A stretch of DNA of 64,000 nucleotides from Jiulongibacter sediminis (GCF_001306455.1 NZ_LGTQ01000006.1:186001-250000), one strand, 5' to 3'; shown: positions 43,486-52,639, numbered from the stretch's first letter. Numbers and translations: made by a program. Notes: generated by a model not told the origin, from the sequence alone.

Positions 43486-44754
43486 TTATATTTTATCAAA
43501 CCCGCAATATGGCTGCAGCACTTTCGGAATATTGATTCCCTCCGGCGTCTGGTTGTTTTCTAAAATAGAAGCCAGAATACGTGGCAATGCCAAAGCAGAA
43601 CCATTCAGGGTATGCAGTAATTGGGTTTTGCCATCCACTTTATGGCGAAGTTTGAGTCGGTTAGCCTGATAGTCTTCAAAATTTGATACCGAACTTACCT
43701 CCAGCCAGCGTTCCTGGGCCGCTGAATACACTTCAAAATCATAGGTAATGGCCGCTGTAAAACTCATATCGCCGCCACAAAGTCTGAGAATTCTGTAAGG
43801 TAATTCTAGTTTTTCCAACAGACCTTTGACGTGGTCAATCATCTCCTCTAAAGCCTGATAAGAATCCTCCGGTTTTCTGATCTGAACAATCTCCACTTTA
43901 TCAAACTGATGAAGGCGATTTAGGCCTCTCACATGAGCTCCCCAGCTACCGGCCTCCCGTCTGAAACATGGTGTATACCCTACATTTTTGATAGGCAGGT
44001 TTGCTTCGTCAATGATTTCATTCCGGTAAATATTAGTGATCGGAACTTCCGCGGTGGGGATCAGATACAGTTTGTCTGCCGTGGCTTCATACATCTGACC
44101 TTCTTTATCAGGCAACTGGCCAGTACCGTAGCCTGATTCCTCATTGATCATAATGGGCGGCTGCACTTCAAAATACCCGGCAGCAATGGCCTCATCCAGA
44201 AAAAAGTTAATCAAGGCACGCTGAATACGGGCTCCTTTTCCCTTATAAAACGGGAAACCAGCACCAGTCACTTTGTTGCCGAGCTCAAAATCCACAATAT
44301 CATAATCGCTGATAAGCTCCCAATGAGGCTTAGCTCCTTCATGTAATTTAGGGATTTCGCCTTGAGTCAATACCGTTTCATTATCATCCGCTGATCTACC
44401 CACCGGCACACTTTCATGCGGCAGGTTTGGTAGCGTATATAAGTGCTCTGTTAGCTCAATACTCACCTCACGCAATACTTCTTCAAGCTCTTTTGACTTG
44501 CTCTTCAGCTCGCCTGTTTGAGCTTTGGCCTGCTCGGCTTCCTCTTTCTTGCCTTCTTTCATCAGCATTCCTATTTGTTTGGAAATGCTGTTCGACTGAG
44601 CAAGCGTATCGTCAAGTTCTTTTTGGGTATCTCTTCTTTTCTGATCCAGTTCCAGAGCCTTTGATACGGCTTCTTCAGCATTCGGAAGGTTCTTTTTTTG
44701 AAGCCCCGCAATGGTTAACTCCTGATTTTCTTTGATGAAATTGACTTGTAACAT
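43486..44754 (-). CDS. serS: Serine--tRNA ligase
   Basis: 422 residues, the normal length. The N-terminal tRNA-binding coiled coil spans about residues 25-105 (long Glu/Lys-rich helices). The class II catalytic core has motif 2 in FRREAGSWGAHVRGLNRLHQF and motif 3 in NGSALALPRILASILEN, with TAEVPITNIYRNE binding serine. It charges tRNA-Ser and tRNA-Sec with serine. Its ATG is three bases after the end of the DinB-like gene, so both come from one transcript with the aspartokinase. Confidence 0.97.
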   Translation of the reverse strand: MLQVNFIKENQELTIAGLQKKNLPNAEEAVSKALELDQKRRDTQKELDDTLAQSNSISKQIGMLMKEGKKEEAEQAKAQTGELKSKSKELEEVLREVSIELTEHLYTLPNLPHESVPVGRSADDNETVLTQGEIPKLHEGAKPHWELISDYDIVDFELGNKVTGAGFPFYKGKGARIQRALINFFLDEAIAAGYFEVQPPIMINEESGYGTGQLPDKEGQMYEATADKLYLIPTAEVPITNIYRNEIIDEANLPIKNVGYTPCFRREAGSWGAHVRGLNRLHQFDKVEIVQIRKPEDSYQALEEMIDHVKGLLEKLELPYRILRLCGGDMSFTAAITYDFEVYSAAQERWLEVSSVSNFEDYQANRLKLRHKVDGKTQLLHTLNGSALALPRILASILENNQTPEGINIPKVLQPYCGFDKI

Positions 44755-44757
44755 GCT

Positions 44758-45195
44758 CTAGTTTGTAATTAGTCGTCTATGGTAATTGATCTGGCCCAGG
44801 TGATAATTCAAATGGCCAAGCAAATGATAAATGAAAAATTGGGTGCTCATTTCGCTCCCGAATACCTGAAGAGGATAGGTCTTTGAAAAATCATCTTCCG
44901 ATAAATTGGAAAGCATGGATTTGACAATTGCTATGGTTTCCTCAATGTCTTCGACTAGTTTTTGAGTCGTAAAACGACCTGTAAATTCTTCTTCCCGGTT
45001 TCTGACATAGCCAGAGTTGCCGAGAACAGCCCCAATGAAATGACGTAGGTTTCCGCAAAGGTGCATACTCAGATTACCACCCGAATTTGAAATGCCTTTG
45101 ACTGTTTTGAACAGCAAATCCTCGGAATCATACTGAAGAATTTCCTCCTTCAGTTTTTTCAAATCTTTCTCAAAAACTGCCGCCAGTTCCGTCAT
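44758..45195 (-). CDS. DinB-superfamily protein
   Basis: 145 residues forming a four-helix DinB/DUF1572-like bundle. The metal-ligand histidines are in SMHLCGNLRHFIGAVLG and in the C-terminal FIYHLLGHLNYHLGQINYHRR. Such proteins bind a divalent metal and in some cases act as thiol transferases with bacillithiol or similar cofactors; many have no known role. It sits between aspartokinase (34 bases upstream) and serS (three bases downstream), without any functional link that I can see. Confidence 0.85.
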   Translation of the reverse strand: MTELAAVFEKDLKKLKEEILQYDSEDLLFKTVKGISNSGGNLSMHLCGNLRHFIGAVLGNSGYVRNREEEFTGRFTTQKLVEDIEETIAIVKSMLSNLSEDDFSKTYPLQVFGSEMSTQFFIYHLLGHLNYHLGQINYHRRLITN

Positions 45196-45229
45196 TACTT
45201 AAAATTAATTTAATTCGTTTTTATTAGTC

Positions 45230-46561
45230 TTAGTTGAACTCAAAAAGTCCTTCGTTTAGAGCCTCCAGAGCCTCATTTTTATGAGCAGAATCTACCAAAA
45301 GAGAGATGTTATGCTCTGATGCCCCGTAAGAAATCATGCGAATCGGAATGCCTTTCACGGCTTCCAGAATACGAATAGCAATCCCGGGTTTATCAGCAAG
45401 GAAGTTTCCAACGATACAAATGATGCTTTGATTCCGGTCATGCTCCTCCATGTCAGCAAACTGGCTCAGCTCTTCGGTGATTTTATCCAGATTTTCGGGG
45501 TTATCAATCGTCACCGCCACTGATACCTCCGAAGTGGTAATCATATCCACCGGTGTTTTGAATTTCTCAAAAACGTCAAAAACCTTTCTCAAAAAGCCAT
45601 AGGCATTGAGCATTCTGGTGGAATGCACATAAATGGCCGTGATATTGTCTTTGGCAGCAATAGCCTTGATTTCTGCACCTCCACTGATAGAGGATTTGAT
45701 GACCGTACCTGGTGCATCAGGAGCCATTGTGTTTTTCAATCGAACCGGAACTCCTCTCATTTTCGCCGGGGTAATTGTACTTGGGTGAAGTATTTTTGCT
45801 CCGAAATAAGCCAACTCGGCAGCTTCTTCAAAAAGCAGCTCACGAACAGGGAAAGTCCGTTTTACAATCCGGGGATCGTTATTGTGCATGCCGTCAATAT
45901 CGGTCCAAATCTGAATTTCTTCAGCTGTAATGGCTCCACCAATCAAAGAAGCGGTATAATCAGAACCTCCGCGTTTCAGGTTATCAACCTCACCGCGTGG
46001 ATTACGACAAATAAAGCCTTGAGTAACCAGAATCTGCTTGTCGGTTTGAGTAGCCAAAAGAGCTGAAAGCTTTTCCTCAATTTTGGCTAATTCGGGCTCA
46101 TTATCAGCATCAATACTCATGAATTCAAGAGCCGGAAGCAATACCACGCTTTCTCCTTGTTCCTTCATATAAGCGGTAAAAATCTGGGTGCTAAGCAATT
46201 CACCTTCAGCCACCATCTGCTTATCATGCTTTTGGGTGTAGATTTTGAGGTCGGCCAACGAGCGAATAAAGCCGAACTCTTTTTCAACGATCGCTTTACC
46301 ATCTGTAAGACCGTTTTCAGTGCTAAACAGCTCCGTCAAAAACTGATCATAGTGAGCTTTCAACTCATCAATCTGTTTGTTGGCTTCAGCTTTTTCTCCC
46401 TTCATCAGAGACTCTCCGATAGCCAGCAAGGCATTTGTACTCCCTGAAAGAGCCGAAAGCACAACTATTTTGCGGGTTTCATTGGCCGTAACCAAATCCC
46501 GAATTGATTTCATACGTTCGGGTTTTCCGACGGACGTTCCCCCAAATTTCCAAACTTGCAT
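45230..46561 (-). CDS. Aspartate kinase (monofunctional)
   Basis: 443 residues. The amino-acid-kinase domain begins with VWKFGGTSVGKPERM, and GGSDYTASLIGGAI, with WTDIDGMHNNDPRIV, forms the aspartate and ATP sites. Two C-terminal ACT-type domains (about residues 300-443: AAKDNITAIYVHSTRML and SIICIVGNFLADKPGIA) should bind a feedback inhibitor such as lysine or threonine. It starts the aspartate-family pathway; asd, the next step, is elsewhere in the window at 32916-33908. It is not fused to homoserine dehydrogenase. Confidence 0.94.
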   Translation of the reverse strand: MQVWKFGGTSVGKPERMKSIRDLVTANETRKIVVLSALSGSTNALLAIGESLMKGEKAEANKQIDELKAHYDQFLTELFSTENGLTDGKAIVEKEFGFIRSLADLKIYTQKHDKQMVAEGELLSTQIFTAYMKEQGESVVLLPALEFMSIDADNEPELAKIEEKLSALLATQTDKQILVTQGFICRNPRGEVDNLKRGGSDYTASLIGGAITAEEIQIWTDIDGMHNNDPRIVKRTFPVRELLFEEAAELAYFGAKILHPSTITPAKMRGVPVRLKNTMAPDAPGTVIKSSISGGAEIKAIAAKDNITAIYVHSTRMLNAYGFLRKVFDVFEKFKTPVDMITTSEVSVAVTIDNPENLDKITEELSQFADMEEHDRNQSIICIVGNFLADKPGIAIRILEAVKGIPIRMISYGASEHNISLLVDSAHKNEALEALNEGLFEFN

Positions 46562-46606
46562 TTCCTTATTCTATTTATGATGTTTTGATTTCTAATTTCG
46601 GATGTT

Positions 46607-46972
46607 TTACCTGTTTTTATTGCTTGAAACTACCGTTTTGATAGAGGCAACTATAATAGATAATAGTTCGTCACCTTCTTTCAATAGTGGTTTCGTATCC
46701 TCAATAAACTTTTCCGAACTTATGGCATTTATGTATTCAAGCCAAAAGAGGCTTTCATCTAACTCTTCTTCTACAATTCTCAATTTATTTAAAAAATCTG
46801 GCCTTGATTTTCCACGGCAAACCGCCCGATAATTTGCAGCAGAAGAACTAGAACTTTTGCTAAGCTGATAGTTAACAACTCTGTATTCTTGTGCATCAGG
46901 CAACTTTCGTAAAAAGAACACTGTCTGAACCGACCAATCAAAAAACCTCTTTTTTAACTCTACTTGTGTCAT
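46607..46972 (-). CDS. Four-helix bundle protein (S23/IVP-like)
   Basis: 121 residues, all helical: FFDWSVQTVFFLRKLP, VVNYQLSKSSSSSAANYRAVCRGKS, DFLNKLRIVEEELDESLFWLEYI and LLSIIVASIKTVVSS. The pattern SSSSAANYREA-like (SSSSAANYRAVCRGKS) with DFxxKxxIxxEExxExxYWL is diagnostic of the four-helix bundle family first seen as intervening sequences in 23S rRNA. Members form pentamers; the role is unknown. It is a stand-alone gene between aspartokinase and ribH. Confidence 0.9.
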   Translation of the reverse strand: MTQVELKKRFFDWSVQTVFFLRKLPDAQEYRVVNYQLSKSSSSSAANYRAVCRGKSRPDFLNKLRIVEEELDESLFWLEYINAISSEKFIEDTKPLLKEGDELLSIIVASIKTVVSSNKNR

Positions 46973-47039
46973 TGTGTAAACTATTAAGATTGAAGATGCC
47001 TATTCACGCACTCCTATTTTATCATTCCGAAATCCCAAA

Positions 47040-47525
47040 TCAAAAATCCGAAATCGATAACATTTTTAAAGCCGTTATCCCAGCTTCATCACCTTTATTA
47101 CCGTGTTTTCCTCCTGCTCTGTCCAAAGCTTGCTGATAGGTGTTTGGTGTCAATACACCGAAAACAACCGGCTTATTATATTTCAGACTGACATCAGTCA
47201 ATCCTTGTGCCACGGCATTATTGATATAATCATTATGCTTAGTTTCGCCCTGAATAACGCAGCCAATTGCGATCACTGCATCGATATCATCACGCTGAGC
47301 AAAAACCTGAGAACCATAGCTCAGCTCGTAGCTGCCGGGTACTGTGGCAGAAATGATATTTTCCTCTTTGACACCGTTTTTAAGAAGAGTTTCAATGGCT
47401 CCATCACGAAGGGCGAAAGTAACCTCCTCGTTCCATTCGGCGGTTACCACGGCTATCCGCTTGCTACTCATATCTTTGAGTCCATTGGTTTTATAAACGG
47501 AAAGATTTTTATGTGCTGTACTCAT
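47040..47525 (-). CDS. ribH: 6,7-dimethyl-8-ribityllumazine synthase
   Basis: 161 residues, the usual size. The core motifs are VTAEWNEEVTFALRDGAIETL, ATVPGSYELSYGSQV, AIGCVIQGETKHNDYINNAVAQGL (with the catalytic His) and PVVFGVLTPNTYQQALDRAGGKHGNKG. It condenses 5-amino-6-ribitylaminouracil with 3,4-dihydroxybutanone phosphate to give lumazine, the last-but-one step of riboflavin synthesis. Other rib genes are not in the window. It follows the TPR gene on the same strand, with a terminator between, so it probably has its own promoter. Confidence 0.96.
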   Translation of the reverse strand: MSTAHKNLSVYKTNGLKDMSSKRIAVVTAEWNEEVTFALRDGAIETLLKNGVKEENIISATVPGSYELSYGSQVFAQRDDIDAVIAIGCVIQGETKHNDYINNAVAQGLTDVSLKYNKPVVFGVLTPNTYQQALDRAGGKHGNKGDEAGITALKMLSISDF

Positions 47526-47540
47526 GAATTGAATTGATAT

Positions 47541-47574
47541 AAAAAAAGGGATAAACCGGCTGGCCTACCCCTTT
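47541..47574 (-). terminator. Terminator of the TPR gene
   Basis: On the minus strand AAAGGGGTA and TATCCCTTT pair around an inner GGC/GCC stem, followed by a seven-base T run (47541-47547 on the plus strand is A7). It lies just downstream of the TPR gene and before ribH. Confidence 0.75.
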
Positions 47575-47592
47575 GAAATATTTTTGCTTGGG

Positions 47593-48288
47593 TTAATTAC
47601 CAGCTTCTGCTTCCAGTTTTGCCTTATACTTCGTAGCGGCAAGGTACTCTGTGGATGTTGAATAGTTATCTACTACTTCACCATAAGCCTCAATAGCACC
47701 CTGTTTATCACCAGCCACTTCATAAGCAGTAGCTAATTTCATTAAATAAGCCGGTGTCATTTGTTTGTTTGACTTGTAATCAACGGCTTTCTGATACTGA
47801 GAAATAGCACTTTGAGCATCGCCCTTTTCTAAATAAGCGTCTCCTAACAGAGCATAAGCTCTTCCCTGAATAACAATATCATCAGCACTGAAGTCACTAA
47901 GGTATTCAATCGCCTCATCAAATTTACCCTGCTTCATGTATGCTACACCTACATAAAACTTCGCCAGGTTTCCAGCAGGAGAACTTCCGTAGCTATCAGC
48001 TACTTCAAGCAAACCGGCATTTCCACCAGTGCCGTTTAAAGCAAGCTCTAATGAATCAGACTCAAAGTAGTAAACAGAGTCATACATGCTCACCTGAGCT
48101 TCCTGATTCTGTTGTTTGATAAAATACTTATAACCAAGAACGCCCGCAACTGCGGCAATAACCACCCCGGCTATGATGTATAGTATATTTTTATTCTGGT
48201 TGAAAAATGACTCCGCTTTACCAAGCTCCTGCTGAAGTACTTCAGCACTTTCAATAATTTCAATACCAGATTTTTCTTTCTTCGCCAT
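47593..48288 (-). CDS. Membrane-anchored tetratricopeptide repeat protein (YfgM/Bam-like)
   Basis: 231 residues. A short cytoplasmic head is followed by one membrane helix (ILYIIAGVVIAAVAGVLGY, about residues 35-53), then a periplasmic part of TPR units: NLAKFYVGVAYMKQGKFDEAIEYL, GRAYALLGDAYLEKGDAQSAISQY and MKLATAYEVAGDKQGAIEAYGEV. The layout resembles YfgM, a SecYEG-associated ancillary protein, but the match is to architecture only. A -7 box lies about 31 bases before the ATG, and a terminator follows. Confidence 0.82.
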   Translation of the reverse strand: MAKKEKSGIEIIESAEVLQQELGKAESFFNQNKNILYIIAGVVIAAVAGVLGYKYFIKQQNQEAQVSMYDSVYYFESDSLELALNGTGGNAGLLEVADSYGSSPAGNLAKFYVGVAYMKQGKFDEAIEYLSDFSADDIVIQGRAYALLGDAYLEKGDAQSAISQYQKAVDYKSNKQMTPAYLMKLATAYEVAGDKQGAIEAYGEVVDNYSTSTEYLAATKYKAKLEAEAGN

Positions 48289-48318
48289 TTTTTTGGTTCA
48301 GCTTAAATTTTTGAGGTG

Positions 48319-48326
48319 CAAATTTA
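48319..48326 (-). promoter_or_regulatory. -7 promoter box of the TPR gene
   Basis: Reads TAAATTTG on the minus strand, a perfect TAnnTTTG, followed by CACC; about 31 bases before the ATG at 48288. Confidence 0.45.
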
Positions 48327-48401
48327 GGAAATTGATTTTAATTCATTCTAATCCGATCATAAAATTACAAGCCTCTTAATTTCAATGCTTTCTACAAAAG
48401 C

Positions 48402-48427
48402 AAAAAAGAGGCTCGAAAGCCTCTTTT
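48402..48427 (-). terminator. Terminator of pdhA
   Basis: On the minus strand AAAAGAGGCT, tetraloop TTCG, then AGCCTCTTTTTT: a ten-base stem with a UUCG-type loop and a T run. It lies 21 bases after the pdhA stop. Confidence 0.92.
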
Positions 48428-48447
48428 CTGTCAATATTTTATATCGA

Positions 48448-49467
48448 TTACTCCATCACAAATGGATAATCCTCTTGAACATAGATATCTTTGAAAGCTT
48501 CGGAAGCATCAGGGAAAGGAGACTCTTCAGCAAACTTCACTGCTTCTGCCACCTGGTCCTTGATTTTTGCATCGATTTCGCTTAACTCGTCTTCTGTTGC
48601 AATTTTATCTTTCAAAATTCTCGCCTTCACCAGTTCAATCGGGTCACGCATTTTCCACTCAGCTACCTCCTCTTTAGTTCGATACTTCTGAGGATCAGAC
48701 ATTGAGTGACCTCTGAAACGATACGTTTTGAACTCCAGATAAGTAGGACCATCGCCTTTTCTGGCTCTGTCTGCCGCTCTGCTTACTGCTTCGTGAACAG
48801 CCTCCACATCCATCGCATCTACCGGCTCAGATGGAATGTCATAAGACTCCCCAAGCTCATAAAGCTCTCGAATGTTTGAAGTACGGGCTACAGAAGTACC
48901 CATGGCATAACCATTATTTTCAACGACAAAAATAACCGGCAGTTTCCATGTCATGGCAAGGTTAAACGCCTCATGAAATGCTCCCTGACGAACGGCTCCA
49001 TCACCCATGTAACAGATACACACTTTCCCTGTCTCCTGATATTTCTCAGCAAAGGCGATACCTGCACCCAATGGAATCTGAGCACCCACAATTCCGTGGC
49101 CGCCAATAAAACCAACCTCTTTATCAAAAATGTGCATAGAGCCACCCTTTCCTTTGGTGGTTCCTGTTACTTTACCGAAAAGCTCAGCCATAACAGCTCC
49201 GGGGCTGGTGCCCAACGCCAATGGTTGGCCATGATCACGATAAGACGTAATGTATTTATCTCCTTTCTCCAGAGCAGAAACTGCTCCGGAAGAACAAGCC
49301 TCCTGACCAATATACAGGTGACAAAAACCTCTGATTTTCTGCTGACCATAAAGCTGGCCGGCCTTCTCTTCAAATTTACGCTGAAGCATCATTGACTCAT
49401 ACCAGTACATGTATTGCTCCTTGTTGTATTTTGTTTTCGCTGCTGCTTTTTTCTTTGCTGCTGCCAT
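48448..49467 (-). CDS. pdhA: Pyruvate dehydrogenase E1 component, alpha subunit
   Basis: 339 residues. After a Lys/Ala-rich start (MAAAKKKAAAKTKYN) the chain has the E1-alpha marks: GQQKIRGFCHLYIGQEACSSGAVSAL, SYRDHGQPLALG, GKGGSMHIFDKEVGFIGGHGIVGAQIPLG, and the thiamine diphosphate motif GDGAVRQGAFHEAFNLA ... NNGYAMGTS. The phosphorylation-loop-like YRFRGHSMSDPQKYRTKEEV follows. It decarboxylates pyruvate together with an E1-beta partner, which is not adjacent here. A -7 box lies about 55 bases upstream and a strong terminator follows, so it is monocistronic. Confidence 0.95.
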   Translation of the reverse strand: MAAAKKKAAAKTKYNKEQYMYWYESMMLQRKFEEKAGQLYGQQKIRGFCHLYIGQEACSSGAVSALEKGDKYITSYRDHGQPLALGTSPGAVMAELFGKVTGTTKGKGGSMHIFDKEVGFIGGHGIVGAQIPLGAGIAFAEKYQETGKVCICYMGDGAVRQGAFHEAFNLAMTWKLPVIFVVENNGYAMGTSVARTSNIRELYELGESYDIPSEPVDAMDVEAVHEAVSRAADRARKGDGPTYLEFKTYRFRGHSMSDPQKYRTKEEVAEWKMRDPIELVKARILKDKIATEDELSEIDAKIKDQVAEAVKFAEESPFPDASEAFKDIYVQEDYPFVME

Positions 49468-49521
49468 AAGTGATTGCTGTTTGTACGCAGAAAATGAATT
49501 CTGCCTTTTGGTTCAGGGGGG

Positions 49522-49529
49522 CAAAGATA
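49522..49529 (-). promoter_or_regulatory. -7 promoter box of pdhA
   Basis: Reads TATCTTTG followed by CCCCCC on the minus strand, a perfect TAnnTTTG, about 55 bases before the ATG at 49467. Confidence 0.45.
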
Positions 49530-49648
49530 GGGCTTAAACGTTTATTGAGGAAAAAACTGTGAGAATAAGATTGAAGCAGACAAAAGACCTGAGACTTAAG
49601 ACCAGAGACTGATAGAAATTTGCAACTTTGCACAGCACAGAAACACTT

Positions 49649-50725
49649 ATGCACCTTCGGTCAATCAGACTTTTCAATTTCAGAAACCATTCAGACTCCT
49701 CCTTTGAGTTTTCTGAGAGGGTAAATTGTATTGTTGGTGAAAACGGATCAGGTAAAACCAACCTTCTTGATGCGGTTTATTTTCTGTCTTTGACCAAAAG
49801 CTCGATTCAAAAGCAAGATGCCCTGAGTATCTCCTATGATGAAGAGTTAATGGTGATCAGTGGTGATTTTCTGGAGAAAAATCAACCTGAGAATATAACG
49901 GTCAGCCTGCAAAGGGGTCAAAAGAAAAACGTGCTGGCTGACAAAAAAGCATACGACAGGCTCTCTGACCATATTGGTAAATACCCAGTAGTCTTGATCG
50001 CTCCTGACGACACAGACATGATTCGGGATGCCAGCGATACCCGAAGGAAGCTTTTTGATGGTATTATTTCTCAATTTGACCCTGACTACCTCTTACATTA
50101 CCAGCACTACAACCGCCTGCTTGATCAGCGAAACAGCCTGCTGAAACAGTTTTATGAAAGGGAGTATTTTGATCAAAAAATGCTGGATAGCTATTCAGAA
50201 CCTTTGGTAAGGCTGGCCATGGAAATTGCCGGCAAAAGAAAAGATTTTATGATGGGTTTTATGCCTTTGGTTCAAAGTCATTACGAAACGATTAGCGGAG
50301 GAAAAGAAACCGCCCAAATCATTTATGACACCGAGGTCAATCAAAACTTTCAGGAAGTTTTCAGAAAAAATCAGAAACGGGATATAGCAGCCAACCGAAC
50401 CACTAAAGGTGTGCATAAAGACGACTATATTTTTGAGCTGGACGGCCAGCCAATCAAAAAGTTTGGTTCGCAGGGTCAGCGAAAATCCTTTGTTTTGGCT
50501 GTGAAACTGGCTCAATTTGATTTACTGGAAAAACACAAAAGCAAAAAACCGCTGCTTCTGCTGGATGATATTTTCGATAAACTCGATGACCAACGAATTG
50601 CCAAACTCATTGAAAAAATAGATGATGAAACCTTTGGACAAGTTTTCATCACCGATGCCCGGCCCGAACGTACCAAAAGAATTTTGGAAAAGGTAAAGGC
50701 CAATGTGAGTTATTTTGAGCTGTAA
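49649..50725 (+). CDS. recF: DNA replication and repair protein RecF
   Basis: 358 residues from the ATG at 49649 (MHLRSIRLFNFRN); a TTG seven codons earlier also starts an open frame but is less like the family. An SMC-type ATPase: Walker A GENGSGKTNLLDA at about residues 31-43, VLIAPDDTDMIRDASDTRRKLFD, signature GSQGQRKSFVLAVKLAQ and Walker B LLLLDDIFDKLD, ending YFEL. RecF helps load RecA at single-strand gaps. A CAACTTTG word at 49624-49631, close to the -7 consensus, lies 17 bases upstream. The YqgE gene follows after 16 bases. Confidence 0.95.
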   Translation: MHLRSIRLFNFRNHSDSSFEFSERVNCIVGENGSGKTNLLDAVYFLSLTKSSIQKQDALSISYDEELMVISGDFLEKNQPENITVSLQRGQKKNVLADKKAYDRLSDHIGKYPVVLIAPDDTDMIRDASDTRRKLFDGIISQFDPDYLLHYQHYNRLLDQRNSLLKQFYEREYFDQKMLDSYSEPLVRLAMEIAGKRKDFMMGFMPLVQSHYETISGGKETAQIIYDTEVNQNFQEVFRKNQKRDIAANRTTKGVHKDDYIFELDGQPIKKFGSQGQRKSFVLAVKLAQFDLLEKHKSKKPLLLLDDIFDKLDDQRIAKLIEKIDDETFGQVFITDARPERTKRILEKVKANVSYFEL

Positions 50726-50741
50726 TTCGTTACCTTAACAT

Positions 50742-51299
50742 ATGCCAAATACACAGGAACCAGCCAAAGGAAAATTACTAATTGCCGAACCTTATTTAGG
50801 AGATCCTAATTTTGAACGTTCTGTCATTTTACTGTGCGAGCATAATGAGCAGGGGTCGTTTGGTTTGGTACTCAATCAGCTCTCAAACCTCACTTTACAA
50901 GATGCTATGAGTGATGTTTACGGCACAATGCCACTTTATGTGGGTGGGCCTGTAGAGTATAATACGTTACACTTTCTTCATCGCTTAGGCGAGCAAATAC
51001 CGGATACTGTTAACTTGGGAAACGGCATTTTCTGGTCAGGGGATTTTGAAACTCTCAAAACCTTGATCAATCTCAAAAAAGTTGATGAAAACGATGTTCG
51101 CTTTTTTCTTGGTTATAGCGGCTGGGGCGAAGACCAACTAGACAATGAAATGAAACGCAATAGCTGGATTGTACGCGGCTGTGACCACGAACTCATTTTT
51201 GATACCGATACCGATACATTCTGGAGAAAAGTTTTACGCGATATGGGTGGGAATTATAAGGTGATGAGTAATTATCCGAGGGATCCGCGGTTGAATTAA
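50742..51299 (+). CDS. YqgE/AlgH family protein
   Basis: 185 residues, the normal size. The conserved marks are GKLLIAEPYLGDPNFERSVILLCEHNEQGSFGLVLN, GGPVEYNTLHFLH, GIFWSGDFETL, FFLGYSGWGEDQLDNEM and SWIVRG. The function of YqgE is not established; it has a pentamer-forming fold and is often near recF or yqgF genes. It follows recF closely and is probably in the same transcript. A perfect palindrome seven bases after its stop may end transcription for it and for moeA. Confidence 0.94.
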   Translation: MPNTQEPAKGKLLIAEPYLGDPNFERSVILLCEHNEQGSFGLVLNQLSNLTLQDAMSDVYGTMPLYVGGPVEYNTLHFLHRLGEQIPDTVNLGNGIFWSGDFETLKTLINLKKVDENDVRFFLGYSGWGEDQLDNEMKRNSWIVRGCDHELIFDTDTDTFWRKVLRDMGGNYKVMSNYPRDPRLN

Positions 51300-51306
51300 A
51301 AAATTT

Positions 51307-51339
51307 AGACCTCGAAGGTCTTGAAGACCTTCGAGGTCT
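51307..51339. repeat. REP-like palindrome 4
   Basis: AGACCTCGAAGGTCTT (51307-51322), one G, then its exact reverse complement AAGACCTTCGAGGTCT (51324-51339). Same 33-base size and core GGTCTTGAAGACC as palindrome 3, 40 kb from the RAYT gene, and between two convergent genes. Confidence 0.85.
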
Positions 51340-51357
51340 GCCTGATAACAGGAGGTA

Positions 51358-52548
51358 TTAATACTTCCACACCCGAAAAACCTCCCCTTCATCATATTGG
51401 CTGCCCTCCCTCAACTCCATCTCCAGAAAGGCATCCGCGTCAGAAAGATTGGCCAAGTCACCACTGCCATGGCCTTCATTGGGAAGGGCTTTGAGAACAC
51501 CTTTATCATTGGCTAACTGTACCTGCATAAAGTAGCTCAGCTTAGGAACAAAAGTTACTTCAACGCCAAGTTGGGCGTGTTCTGTTTTGGGTTGTAAACC
51601 AAAGCAGGCTTCCAGCCACGGTTTAACATACCTTACAGCACACATAAAAGCCGAAACAGGATTACCAGGTAGAGCAAAAACCACCTTCTCTCCTTTTTTG
51701 CCAAACCACATCGGCTTACCGGGTCTTTGCTGGATTTTATAAAAAACCTTCTCTACTCCTACTTTCTCCATGGCGGTTGGCATATAATCTTTCTTGCCGG
51801 CAGAAACGCCTCCTGAAAGGATCAGGGCATCATAATTATTTAAGAGCTCATCGAGTTTTGAGACAGTTTCTGCAAGATCATCGGCAATGTGAAATTGGTC
51901 GGTGGTTTCGCATGAATTGGAAATATGTTCCGAAATGGCATATACATTGGACTTTCGAATTTGATGCGGCTCTGGAGTTTCATGGACCTCCACCAATTCA
52001 TCTCCACTCGTAATCACTGCAACTTTTGGTCTCTTTTTTACCAAGACTTCTGACTTACCAACGGTAGCCAAAACCGCTAGATCCGGACTTTTCAGCTGGT
52101 GTCCTTTTTTGAGGATTACATCTCCTTTTTTTCTATCAATCCCCTGGTAATGAATATTCTTTTTTACTTCTAAACCATCAGGTAAAATCAGTTTTCCATC
52201 CAAAACAGTTGTATCCTCAACCCGGATAACAGAATCTGCTCCTTCTGGAAGTGGAGTACCAGTCATAACCTCCACAGCCGTTTCCTTTTGATTCAACCTT
52301 ACGGCAGCTTCACCAGCATACTGTGTTCCGAGAATATTGAAGGTGCGACAACCAGACACATAATCTTCGGCCCTGAAAGCAAAGCCATCCATGGTCACCC
52401 GGTTAAAAGGAGGGAAATCACGATCAGCACATATATCCTCAGCCAAAACTCTACCTACAGAACCCCAAAAAGGCACAGGCTCAACGCCAAAATCGCGTGT
52501 TTCATTGAGAATAAGTTCCGTTGCTTGTTTGACAGAAATGAAATCCAT
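51358..52548 (-). CDS. moeA: Molybdopterin molybdotransferase MoeA
   Basis: 396 residues. The N-terminal MoeA domain carries ADRDFPPFNRVTMDGFAFR, the central domain has VMTGTPLPEGADSVIRVED, and the MogA-like domain has VAVITSGDELVE and LSGGVSAGKKDYM, with GKPMWFGKKGEKVVFALPGNPVSAF near the C-terminal barrel. It inserts molybdate into adenylated molybdopterin to make Moco. It lies 91 bases after xdhC on the same strand, and faces the other moa genes across the divergent ModE-like gene. Confidence 0.95.
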   Translation of the reverse strand: MDFISVKQATELILNETRDFGVEPVPFWGSVGRVLAEDICADRDFPPFNRVTMDGFAFRAEDYVSGCRTFNILGTQYAGEAAVRLNQKETAVEVMTGTPLPEGADSVIRVEDTTVLDGKLILPDGLEVKKNIHYQGIDRKKGDVILKKGHQLKSPDLAVLATVGKSEVLVKKRPKVAVITSGDELVEVHETPEPHQIRKSNVYAISEHISNSCETTDQFHIADDLAETVSKLDELLNNYDALILSGGVSAGKKDYMPTAMEKVGVEKVFYKIQQRPGKPMWFGKKGEKVVFALPGNPVSAFMCAVRYVKPWLEACFGLQPKTEHAQLGVEVTFVPKLSYFMQVQLANDKGVLKALPNEGHGSGDLANLSDADAFLEMELREGSQYDEGEVFRVWKY

Positions 52549-52639
52549 TAGAATGTGTTTGGGGCGTTTAAAGATAGGTTTTTTGAAAGTACGGCCGGGT
52601 CGTCAAAGCCTTTGTGTCTCAGCACCTTTTCGGTAAAAA

